This document shows, one piece after another, positions 1 to 5,987 of a stretch of 11,615 nt of DNA; position 1 is the stretch's first letter; each line of letters begins with the position of its first letter. Source of the DNA: a bacterium (lineage in GTDB: Bacteria; JACRDZ01; JAJRWM01); NCBI GenBank assembly GCA_024276815.1, contig JAJRWM010000083.1:1-11615 (forward strand). The letters run 5' to 3'. The notes below the pieces were generated by a model, which made no database searches, was not told where the DNA came from, and worked only from the letters and a program-made list of their open reading frames with translations. The position numbers were made by a program, and so were the translations under genes.

Positions 1-41
1 CGCTATCTCTGAAAAGATTTGCATGAACAAGTAACTTGAGA

Positions 42-47
42 TACAAT
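42..47 (+). promoter_or_regulatory. Possible sigma70-type promoter for secG
   Basis: TTGCAT at 19-24 and TACAAT at 42-47 are separated by 17 bp. The -10 matches consensus at five of six positions but the -35 only at three, so this is a tentative call. The secG leader would be about 45 nt. The gene could equally be read through from genes to the left of the window. Confidence 0.35.
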
Positions 48-99
48 ATGAGCCTTAAAAAGGAAATCAATCTGTTTAAAACCATAAAGGAGATTCATT

Positions 100-540
100 T
101 TGTCTATCTATAACATCCTGCTGGGGCTTCATTTTTTACTGACGATAGTCCTGATCATAATTATCCTGATCCAGACCGGTAAAGGCGCCGATATCGGCGC
201 GGTCTTTGGCGGCGGCGGCGCGGTCTTCGGAAGCGTTGGCACCACTACTTTGCTGAACAAGTTGACCATCGGACTCGCGGCCGCCTTCATGGGAACCTCC
301 CTGATCCTGGCGATAATCGGGCCTAAACAGCAGGAGACTATTTTCAAACCGATCGCTGAAACCGCGGCGCCGGTAGCCGCACCGGTTAAAGCCACGGTTC
401 CGGAGAACCCCGGATCCGCGACAACCGGCGAAGTCAATAAAACCGCGGCGGCGGAAGAAACCGCGCCGCCCGCTTCCACCGAGAAAGCGGAAACCGCTCC
501 TTCAGCGGCGCCGGCCCCGTCCGAAGCCGCCAGCAAATAA
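100..540 (+). CDS. secG: Preprotein translocase subunit SecG
   Basis: SecG is the small accessory subunit of the SecYEG channel in the cytoplasmic membrane and assists protein export. The 146-residue product shows the family layout: an N-terminal membrane helix (about residues 4-24), the conserved stretch L-I-Q-T-G-K-G-A-D at 23-31, a Gly/Phe-rich loop with the GAVFG motif (33-47), T-T-T-L-L-N-K-L-T, and a second helix (about 53-73). Residues 76-146 form a low-complexity Ala/Pro/Glu tail, making the protein longer than typical SecG proteins (roughly 70-110 residues). The start is TTG at 100, chosen because AAAGGAG at 86-92 lies 7 nt upstream and no ATG fits. The next gene begins 16 bp after its stop, suggesting cotranscription. 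The family call is secure; the tail is probably cytoplasmic or disordered and has no evident function. Confidence 0.95.
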   Translation: MSIYNILLGLHFLLTIVLIIIILIQTGKGADIGAVFGGGGAVFGSVGTTTLLNKLTIGLAAAFMGTSLILAIIGPKQQETIFKPIAETAAPVAAPVKATVPENPGSATTGEVNKTAAAEETAPPASTEKAETAPSAAPAPSEAASK

Positions 541-544
541 ACCA

Positions 545-556
545 GGAGATATCTCC
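545..556 (+). promoter_or_regulatory. Palindromic ribosome binding site of the substrate-binding protein gene
   Basis: GGAGATATCTCC is a perfect 12-bp dyad. It contains the Shine-Dalgarno core AGGAG (544-548) and abuts the ATG at 557. In RNA it could fold as a GGAG/CUCC four-pair stem with an AUAU loop, masking the ribosome site. It could instead be a DNA-level dyad or coincidence. Confidence 0.5.
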
Positions 557-2269
557 ATGAGGCGGGTTCGCTTTAAAAAGTCAACGGTCTTAACACTTTT
601 TGTGTTTGTCGGTCTGTTGCTTAGTCTGTCTGTCCGCGCCGAAAAGAAACCGGCGGTCGGCGGTCGGATGGTTATTGCCCTGTCTAACGATATCAAGACT
701 TTTAACCCGATAACTGCTAATGACGCCTACTCCTCAACCATTTACGGCTATATTTTTGAGGGACTGGTCCGCAGTAACGGCATTACCACCGAGATTGAAC
801 CGAATCTGGCGAAATCATGGGAAATCAGCGAAGACAAACTGACCTGGACTTTTCATTTAAGGGATGACGTCAAGTGGTCGGACGGCGTTACGTTTACCGC
901 TGACGACGTGGTTTTCACCTTTAACACGCTGGTCGCCGATCCGAAAATCATAACCAGTTGGCGGGATGTTTTATCGGTGGAAGGAAAAATGATTCGGGTT
1001 GAAAAGGTCGATGATTATACAATCCGGGTCATTACCCCGACTCCTTTCGCTACACTTTTATGGCAAATCGGCGGCGAGATCCTGCCCAAGCATATTATTG
1101 AAAAAGATTTGGGCCAGGTGGATTTTAATACGTACTGGAATCTTGACAGCGATCCCAAGACTATCGTCGGTACCGGTCCCTTTATCCTGGAGCGCTATAT
1201 CCCCAGCCAGAAAGTTGTCTTCAAGCGCAATCCGAACTATTGGCGTAAAGATAAATGGGAAACCCGCCTGCCATACCTGGAAGAGGTCATTTTCCCGATC
1301 ATCCCCGATCCCGACACCAGGCTGTTAAAATTTAAAAATGGCGAACTTGATATTTACGGAATGCGGGGACAGGACTATCCGCTGTTAAAAAAGAAAGAGA
1401 AAGCCGGCGGTTACGTAATATATAACTGCGGGCCTGATTTTGGCAAAAGCTTCATCGTTTTCAACCAGAACCCTACCGCGGAAAAACTTGATCCCGACAA
1501 GCTGAAATGGTTCACGGATGTCAGGTTCAGAAGGGCGATCGCCCACGCGATTGACAAGGAATCAATTATTGACAATATTTACAATACCCTGGGCTATCCG
1601 CAGTACTCGCCGATGAGTATGAGCGCGAAAACTTTCTACAACCCCTCGGTGCGCCGCTATAAATATGATCTGAGAGAATCAGCGAGACTGTTGAGGGAAA
1701 TGGGGTTCCGGAAAAACAGCGAGGGCTGGCTGGAAGACAAAAACGGCAAGCGGTTGGAATTTCAATTTCTGGTTTCCTCGTCAAGCTCGGTTGGCATTAA
1801 AGTCGCGAACTACCTTCTGGATGACCTGAAAAAAATCGGCATTAAAATGGATTTGAAGCCGCTGACCTTCAGCGTTATTGTTGAGAAGCTGGATGTCAGC
1901 CACGATTTTGAGGCTGTCTTTATCGGGTTGACCGGCGGCGTTGAACCCAATAGCGGTAAAAATGTCTGGATGAGCAGCGGCCGTCTCCATATGTGGTATC
2001 CCCGGCAGAAGAAACCGGCTACCTCCTGGGAAAGGGAGATTGACCGCATTTTTGACCAGGGCGTTCAGGAGTTTGATCAGGCAAAACGTAAAGCGCTATA
2101 CGATCAATGGCAGGAAATAGCGGCGGACAAGCTTCCTTTTATCTATACGGTCGCTTCGGCCGAGTTGTTCGCTATCAGGAATAAATTTGGCAATATAAAG
2201 CCAACCGCGTATGGCGGAGCCACTCATAATATTACGGAAATTTATCTTAAACAGGTTGGCAAGCCATGA
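557..2269 (+). CDS. ABC transporter substrate-binding protein, family 5 (oligopeptide/dipeptide/nickel type)
   Basis: This is the extracytoplasmic binding component of a DppA/OppA-type ABC importer. The 570-residue length is normal for the family. Residues 1-28 are a Sec signal peptide (basic start, hydrophobic core, V-R-A before E29). There is no lipobox Cys, so the mature protein is probably soluble in the periplasm. The SBP_bac_5 hallmarks are present: N-D-I-K-T-F-N-P-I near residue 45, E-G-L-V-R near 70, L-A-K-S-W-E-I-S, then W-T-F-H-L-R-D-D-V-K-W-S-D-G near 97-110 and the F-T-A-D-D-V-V-F-T segment. Mid-protein G-T-G-P-F-I-L and N-P-N-Y-W-R are also typical. The start is supported by AGGAG 8 nt upstream. 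No permease or ATPase genes are in the window, so the partner transporter is elsewhere or the protein works as an orphan. Its stop overlaps the cytochrome start (ATGA), implying translational coupling. The ligand cannot be predicted. Confidence 0.93.
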   Translation: MRRVRFKKSTVLTLFVFVGLLLSLSVRAEKKPAVGGRMVIALSNDIKTFNPITANDAYSSTIYGYIFEGLVRSNGITTEIEPNLAKSWEISEDKLTWTFHLRDDVKWSDGVTFTADDVVFTFNTLVADPKIITSWRDVLSVEGKMIRVEKVDDYTIRVITPTPFATLLWQIGGEILPKHIIEKDLGQVDFNTYWNLDSDPKTIVGTGPFILERYIPSQKVVFKRNPNYWRKDKWETRLPYLEEVIFPIIPDPDTRLLKFKNGELDIYGMRGQDYPLLKKKEKAGGYVIYNCGPDFGKSFIVFNQNPTAEKLDPDKLKWFTDVRFRRAIAHAIDKESIIDNIYNTLGYPQYSPMSMSAKTFYNPSVRRYKYDLRESARLLREMGFRKNSEGWLEDKNGKRLEFQFLVSSSSSVGIKVANYLLDDLKKIGIKMDLKPLTFSVIVEKLDVSHDFEAVFIGLTGGVEPNSGKNVWMSSGRLHMWYPRQKKPATSWEREIDRIFDQGVQEFDQAKRKALYDQWQEIAADKLPFIYTVASAELFAIRNKFGNIKPTAYGGATHNITEIYLKQVGKP

Positions 2270-2715
2270 AAAAAACACAATTTATCGTCATGTTGCTGGT
2301 CCTGCTTTTACTGGGTGGTCTCGCGGTTAACGGAAGAGCCTACTTTATGGTGATTGATGTTATCCAAAAAAAGGCCGGCTCGGTTTTCTTCCCTCATCAC
2401 CTACATTTAAGCTCCGGGGACGCAGGCGGGGTGGGGCTTGCCTGCGACCGCTGTCACCATGAGCTGAAGCAGGCAAAGAACAAAGACCGAAACCCGACCG
2501 TCTGCGTCTCGGAAAAGTGCCATCCAGCCGAAAAAATAATCGCTCTCAACAGTAACCGTCTTTATATCAAAGACGCGTTTCACAAGCTTTGCAAGGGGTG
2601 TCATAAAACCAGCCGCTCAAAGTTTCCCAAAGCGCCCACCAACTGTTCCGGCTGTCACCAAAAAGAGTTAATCCCCTTTTCCGAACTGAGGAAAAAAGAA
2701 AATCTGGCCGATTGA
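2266..2715 (+). CDS. Tetraheme cytochrome c3-type (class III) protein, exported
   Basis: This is a periplasmic multiheme electron carrier of 149 residues. Residues 1-25 are a signal peptide or N-terminal anchor (M-K-K then a Leu-rich core). Four heme attachment sites follow: C60-x2-C63-H64, C80-x4-C85-H86, C109-x2-C112-H113 and C127-x2-C130-H131. The distal ligand pattern of cytochrome c3 is also visible: H44 and H47 (P-H-H-L-H), the second His of C-x-x-C-H-H (H65), and H106 in F-H-K just before site three. All eight axial His ligands for four bis-His hemes can therefore be assigned. Class III cytochromes usually exchange electrons with periplasmic hydrogenases, formate dehydrogenases or membrane redox complexes. 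The ATGA overlap with the upstream binding-protein gene implies translational coupling. No Shine-Dalgarno is obvious before the start. The electron partner is unknown. Confidence 0.92.
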   Translation: MKKTQFIVMLLVLLLLGGLAVNGRAYFMVIDVIQKKAGSVFFPHHLHLSSGDAGGVGLACDRCHHELKQAKNKDRNPTVCVSEKCHPAEKIIALNSNRLYIKDAFHKLCKGCHKTSRSKFPKAPTNCSGCHQKELIPFSELRKKENLAD

Positions 2716-2739
2716 AATTTTACTTTTTTCAGGTATAAT
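2712..2739 (+). promoter_or_regulatory. Sigma70-type promoter for the ferredoxin-like gene
   Basis: TTGAAA (2712-2717) and a perfect TATAAT (2734-2739) are separated by 16 bp. The -35 overlaps the stop codon of the cytochrome gene. The expected start point is near 2746, leaving a leader of about 45 nt before the ATG at 2792. This suggests that the ferredoxin-like gene is a separate transcription unit. Confidence 0.75.
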
Positions 2740-2791
2740 GATTTATAAGTTTGAGGCCTGAATTTAATTTGTTGCATGATGGAGGTTGCTG

Positions 2792-3496
2792 ATGTCTGTG
2801 CGAAATATTATTGAAATCGACCGGGAAAAATGTAATGGCTGCGGCAACTGCGTAATTGCCTGCGCGGAAGGCGCGCTGGCTATTGTGGATGGGGTGGCGA
2901 CCCTGGTCAAGGACTCCTATTGTGATGGTTTGGGTGCGTGCCTTGGTGACTGTCCGACCGACGCTCTGAAGATTACCCGCAAGGAAGTGGACGATTTTGA
3001 TGAGGAGGCGGTTGAAAAACATCTGGCCCAGCGAAAACAGGCGAAATTCCAGTGCCCATCGCAACAGGCCAAATCATGGACGCAAAGCCAGGATAACAAA
3101 GCAAACGCTAATCGCAGTGAGTCCGCTTTAACCCATTGGCCGGTAAAGCTGGAACTGATCTCGCCGCAAGCGCCGGTTCTGCAAAACTCGGACCTGCTCA
3201 TCGCGGCGGACTGCGTGCCTTTCGCCTACAGCAATCTACACGCCGATTTCCTGGCCGGCAAGACCCTGCTCATTGGCTGTCCCAAGCTCATCAATGATAC
3301 AAACAGGTATCTGGAAAAACTGACAGCGATATTTAAGATCGCCAATCTGAAAAGCGTTACGGTTCTGCATATGGAAGTGCCCTGTTGTTTTGGTTTGGTC
3401 CGACTGGTACAACAGGCTGTAAGTTCCGCTAACGCCGGCTTCCCGGTTGAGGAAATTGTCATTTCAATCCGCGGCGAGAAGAAGGACTTATCCTAG
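2792..3496 (+). CDS. 4Fe-4S dicluster ferredoxin-domain protein with C-terminal Cys-rich domain
   Basis: This is a cytoplasmic iron-sulfur protein of 234 residues found in anaerobes; its exact role is unknown. The N-terminal ferredoxin fold has C14-x2-C17-x2-C20-x3-C24 and a second site C44-x5-C50-x3-C54-P. The second site lacks the usual middle Cys (Leu47 is in its place), within the segment Y-C-D-G-L-G-A-C. A linker (about 70-115) contains C88-P. The C-terminal domain holds A-A-D-C141, G-C163-P-K-L and M-E-V-P-C198-C199-F-G-L, which I recall as conserved in this family and which may bind another metal or cluster. ATG 2792 is preferred over an in-frame TTG at 2786 because GGAGG (2781-2785) is 6 nt upstream of the ATG. 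It has its own promoter. Its TAG shares the CTAG tetranucleotide with the stop of the opposing regulator gene. The family call is firm; the redox partner is unknown. Confidence 0.88.
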   Translation: MSVRNIIEIDREKCNGCGNCVIACAEGALAIVDGVATLVKDSYCDGLGACLGDCPTDALKITRKEVDDFDEEAVEKHLAQRKQAKFQCPSQQAKSWTQSQDNKANANRSESALTHWPVKLELISPQAPVLQNSDLLIAADCVPFAYSNLHADFLAGKTLLIGCPKLINDTNRYLEKLTAIFKIANLKSVTVLHMEVPCCFGLVRLVQQAVSSANAGFPVEEIVISIRGEKKDLS

Positions 3497-4299
3497 CCCG
3501 CTTCAATTACGCTTTTAACGAAGCGTTGGCTTTTCAGTGCCAACCGATCGTTAACTCTTTTAAAAAGCTCCCGATAAGTGGTTCCCGGCCAGTCTTTGGG
3601 GAACAGTTGCGGCGGTAGCAAGGGATTGTTAATCAGGGGATCGGCGAACTCCTTAAAAAGCTTGATGTGCCGGATAAAACAGGCTTGGTCATCCCAGTGG
3701 GGATAATCAGCGATTTTAGCCCGCAGAAGTTCCTGGTATTCGGCGAATTGTTGTGCTATTTTGCCCAACTCCCACAAATGTTGTGCCAACTGCTGTGCTT
3801 TCTCTATATGTGTGATCTTGGTGGTAAAGATATGAACATGTTTGTTGAATCCCTGGTTTTCCAGCGCCTGATCCAGCCACAAATAAGGGTCAACCGGTTT
3901 AAGCCAGACGCCTCTGTGCAAACAGCCGAAATCCATTTTTTTTAACAGTGATCTCAGTTGTCCCCGCTGTTTTTCCTGGGCTTGTTCAAAAGCGAAACTC
4001 AGTAGCCACCATTCCCGCTTCCAGTTGTAGTAAACGTCTTCGCCAATAAAAATTTTCTTGTTATAAAATTCCCGGGCCATGATCGCCTTCGGCGTAATTG
4101 TGTAGCGACTGGATAAACCTGTTTTTTTCGCGCTGAAAAACCCCTGTTTTTTTAGCCGGCTAACAGCGGTCCGGACAGCGCCGGCGTTTATATTTAAGGC
4201 CTCGCAGAGGCGGATGAGCGTCGTGATTTCCAGAGCATGCGGTGCCGGCAACGGTAAGATGAAAAGCTGGAAAATCAACAATATCAAGTCGTTAACCAT
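3493..4299 (-). CDS. PaaX-family transcriptional repressor
   Basis: This is a DNA-binding regulator of 268 residues. PaaX proteins repress catabolic operons and respond to CoA thioesters in the best-studied case (phenylacetyl-CoA); the ligand here is unknown and no phenylacetate genes are nearby. The N-terminal winged helix-turn-helix lies at about residues 20-65, with A-L-N-I-N-A-G-A-V-R-T-A-V-S-R-L as the recognition region. A central segment (K-R-E-W-W-L-L-S-F and onward) fits the Cas2-like middle domain. The C-terminal PaaX signature is clear: H-I-K-L-F-K-E-F-A-D-P-L followed by L-L-P and D-W-P-G. I chose ATG 4299 over an in-frame start at 4356 because AAGGAG lies 12 nt upstream, the PaaX domain starts here, and the promoter -10 falls inside the longer frame. 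Paired palindromes over the promoter and start imply autorepression. It is tail to tail with the ferredoxin gene. Confidence 0.88.
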   Translation of the reverse strand: MVNDLILLIFQLFILPLPAPHALEITTLIRLCEALNINAGAVRTAVSRLKKQGFFSAKKTGLSSRYTITPKAIMAREFYNKKIFIGEDVYYNWKREWWLLSFAFEQAQEKQRGQLRSLLKKMDFGCLHRGVWLKPVDPYLWLDQALENQGFNKHVHIFTTKITHIEKAQQLAQHLWELGKIAQQFAEYQELLRAKIADYPHWDDQACFIRHIKLFKEFADPLINNPLLPPQLFPKDWPGTTYRELFKRVNDRLALKSQRFVKSVIEAG

Positions 4300-4341
4300 A
4301 TTACGGAATATCTCCTTTAGTTTGAATATTGTAATATGGTT
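4294..4341. promoter_or_regulatory. Candidate operator of the PaaX-family regulator
   Basis: AACCATATTAC (4294-4304) and GTAATATGGTT (4331-4341) form a perfect 11-bp inverted repeat. Each arm also contains its own small palindrome: ATATT-N4-AATAT at 4298-4311 and ATATT-N2-AATAT at 4326-4337. One site covers the regulator start codon and the other its -10 element. This is the layout expected for an autorepressor. Binding has not been shown. Confidence 0.55.
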
Positions 4342-4356
4342 TTGCCCGGCTGTCAA
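4328..4356 (-). promoter_or_regulatory. Sigma70-type promoter for the PaaX-family gene
   Basis: Read on the minus strand, TTGACA (4356-4351) and TACAAT (4333-4328) are separated by 17 bp, a near-consensus promoter. Transcription should begin near 4321, about 22 nt before the ATG, with AAGGAG inside this leader. The -10 lies within one arm of the inverted repeat. Confidence 0.75.
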
Positions 4357-4387
4357 TTCTCAAGTCAAAAAACACAACACAGGGTCA

Positions 4388-4416
4388 TTGACAGGCCGCC
4401 GGTGCTATGCTAACCT
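4388..4416 (+). promoter_or_regulatory. Candidate promoter for the lipoprotein pair
   Basis: Consensus TTGACA (4388-4393) is followed after 17 bp by TAACCT (4411-4416), a weak -10 with the T-A-x-x-x-T frame. Transcription would start near 4423, leaving only about six bases before the ATG at 4429. No Shine-Dalgarno precedes that ATG, so the message may be close to leaderless. Confidence 0.45.
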
Positions 4417-4428
4417 TGAGTTCATACC

Positions 4429-5064
4429 ATGATAAAAAGATTGTTTCCCCTCATATTGTCAGTAGTTGTTCTGACTCTCTGCGGTTGCCAGGTCCGAAGC
4501 GTTGATCCATATTATACCCGGATAAGACATAAACGATTGCCCAATATGACAATTATTGATTTTAAGGATGATCTCCAGCCGGCTCGCGGGAAAAAACTGG
4601 TGGCCGATCTGCGGAAAAAGCTCGCGGCGTCCTATAAAATACCCTTGATTGAACATGATGCCCTGGCCACGGCCCTGCGTGAGAGCCATATCGAGAACCC
4701 CGCCTTCCTGGAAGTTGACGCGGCCCGCAAGCTGGGGAAGCGGTTGAACGCCAACCTGGTTTTAACCGGCCGGATTGTTGATTTTAATCTCGAAGAGAAG
4801 GTAATCAATGTCCCGCTTTTGTGGTCGACGACTAAATATATCGCCACTTTTAAAACAGAGATTTTACTGGTTCGGACTTTTCGGGGACGGCAAAGTTTCC
4901 GGGAAGTGACGGGAACCGGAGAAGTTAAGAAGCGGAACATCCAACTTTTATACTTGGGGCAGGATAATAACTTCCAGTTTATTTCCGCAGCCGAGAAACA
5001 GCGGGCGGTTAAAGCCGCTTATGATGATTTAATCAATAACCTGGTAAAGGTGATCACCTCATGA
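4429..5064 (+). CDS. Outer-membrane lipoprotein, CsgG-like fold, first of a pair
   Basis: This is a predicted lipoprotein of 211 residues with no assigned function. Residues 1-19 are a lipoprotein signal peptide with lipobox L17-C18-G19-C20. The residue after Cys20 is Gln rather than Asp, which favours transfer to the outer membrane. The mature part has alternating strands and helices like the CsgG/GNA1162 superfamily: N-M-T-I-I-D-F-K-D-D near residue 39, an amphipathic helix, I-P-L-I-E-H, then A-R-K-L-G-K-R-L-N-A-N-L-V-L-T-G-R-I near 98-115. The superfamily call rests on this pattern, not on an alignment, and it is shorter than pore-forming CsgG (about 260-280 residues). The next gene starts at the ATGA overlap, so the two are probably translated together and may form one complex. 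No ribosome binding site is evident before this start. Confidence 0.75.
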   Translation: MIKRLFPLILSVVVLTLCGCQVRSVDPYYTRIRHKRLPNMTIIDFKDDLQPARGKKLVADLRKKLAASYKIPLIEHDALATALRESHIENPAFLEVDAARKLGKRLNANLVLTGRIVDFNLEEKVINVPLLWSTTKYIATFKTEILLVRTFRGRQSFREVTGTGEVKKRNIQLLYLGQDNNFQFISAAEKQRAVKAAYDDLINNLVKVITS

Positions 5065-5684
5065 GAAAAACAGCCTTCCTGCTTCTGGCCGGCCTTCTCC
5101 TGGTTGGTTGCGCCACCACTCCTCCCGTTGAGGTCACGCCGCATAAAGTAACGAACGTCGCCCTGGACCCGGTTGAATCCCGCCAGGTCCGCTCAATCGC
5201 GGTTTTCCCCATCAACGATCCCCAGGACCTGGAGGGTGTCGGTGAAAGAATGGGAGAAATTATCAGTCTTCAGGTTTTAAAAATCGGCCGCTTCAAGATT
5301 GTTGAGCCAATCAAGGTAAACGCCATTCTGGAGCGGCAAAGGTTAGCTTTCAGCCGCCGCTTCACCGTGGGAGAAATGTTGAAGATTGGCAAAGAAATGG
5401 GTGTTGACGCCATTATCTTTGGCCAGTTGACCGCCTATCGCGCTTATGGGTTTTTCCCCGAGAGAATTGTTAATCGCGAAACCCCGGCGATTGTCGGGTT
5501 GAACCTGAAAATGATCTCGACCAGGAACAATAATGTTGTCTGGGCGGCCAGCGATACTTTTAACGGCGGCGACGAGGCGATAACGACCCTGGTGCCACGG
5601 GAAGAAAGATGGAAGGTCAAGGTTGATATTGACTTTTTGTCGACGCTGCTGGTGCGGGAATTAACCAAAACTCTGAATTATTAG
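5061..5684 (+). CDS. Outer-membrane lipoprotein, CsgG-like, second of a pair
   Basis: This is a predicted lipoprotein of 207 residues with lipobox L14-V15-G16-C17 followed by Ala, so outer-membrane sorting is likely. The mature region resembles the CsgG family more clearly than its neighbour: R-S-I-A-V-F-P-I-N-D near residue 44, G-E-R-M-G-E-I-I, G-R-F-K-I-V-E-P, I-L-E-R-Q-R-L, then L-K-I-G-K-E-M-G-V-D-A-I-I-F-G-Q-L and later N-N-V-V-W-A-A-S-D-T. In this superfamily such proteins assemble oligomers or serve as periplasmic-side partners of secretion or surface machinery. No curli-like substrate gene is present. The start overlaps the upstream stop (ATGA). The gene ends 18 bp before the convergent comFB-like gene, and no hairpin terminator is visible between them. 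Both lipoproteins share the same order of strand and helix motifs and are plausibly distant paralogues. Confidence 0.78.
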   Translation: MRKTAFLLLAGLLLVGCATTPPVEVTPHKVTNVALDPVESRQVRSIAVFPINDPQDLEGVGERMGEIISLQVLKIGRFKIVEPIKVNAILERQRLAFSRRFTVGEMLKIGKEMGVDAIIFGQLTAYRAYGFFPERIVNRETPAIVGLNLKMISTRNNNVVWAASDTFNGGDEAITTLVPREERWKVKVDIDFLSTLLVRELTKTLNY

Positions 5685-5702
5685 CAGGATTTCGCAGGGC
5701 GG

Positions 5703-5975
5703 TCAATGCCGGGGCGACTTCTTGACCTTCTGAACCGCGTTTTCAAAAACCGCGCGAATTAAATTAGCCTGCTCCTTCTTGGTCGCTGAAGGCTTGAAGA
5801 AAGTCTCGGTCAGAGGGCTGGCCACATAGCGCGGCTTAAGGTTGTTTAGGGTTATGGTCATAATATCCGTAACGCAGACATCGCAGTAACACATTTTTTT
5901 ATCTTTTTTAGCGGAGGTCAGCTCATCGATTAAATCCGCTACCAGAAGCTCATTAATATTGGTTACCTCGATCAT
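5703..5975 (-). CDS. ComFB-domain protein (late competence development ComFB family)
   Basis: This 90-residue cytoplasmic protein matches the ComFB family along its length: N-I-N-E-L-L-V near residues 6-12, C29-x-C31-x2-C34-x2-D37-I, and L-N-N-L-K-P-R-Y-V at 43-51. The Cys cluster is expected to bind a metal. ComFB is named from the Bacillus comF operon, where its role is unclear; related cyanobacterial proteins have been reported to bind cyclic dinucleotides, so a signalling role is possible but not shown here. The ATG is preceded by a strong purine run (AGAGGGGGAA, ending 4 nt upstream). It is the last gene of a minus-strand group with a small membrane protein and an unclear small frame. 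No competence genes are nearby. Confidence 0.85.
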   Translation of the reverse strand: MIEVTNINELLVADLIDELTSAKKDKKMCYCDVCVTDIMTITLNNLKPRYVASPLTETFFKPSATKKEQANLIRAVFENAVQKVKKSPRH

Positions 5976-5987
5976 TTATTCCCCCTC

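Noticed and set aside
1-34. Possible 3' end of a gene such as tpiA upstream of secG
   Set aside because: A frame reads A-I-S-E-K-I-C-M-N-K then TAA, but ten residues without any diagnostic motif are not enough to support a call.
129-536. Long minus-strand open frame opposite secG
   Set aside because: It is a shadow of the GC-rich Ala/Pro tail of secG, with no ribosome site or recognisable motif; secG is unambiguous.
4294-4341. mRNA hairpin hiding the regulator start codon
   Set aside because: The distal arm overlaps the -10 and would lie upstream of the predicted transcript start, so both arms would not be in the same RNA.
4300-4356. Longer N-terminus of the PaaX-family protein
   Set aside because: The extension covers the predicted promoter -10 and the transcript start, so it could not be translated from that promoter, and PaaX domains begin at the shorter start.
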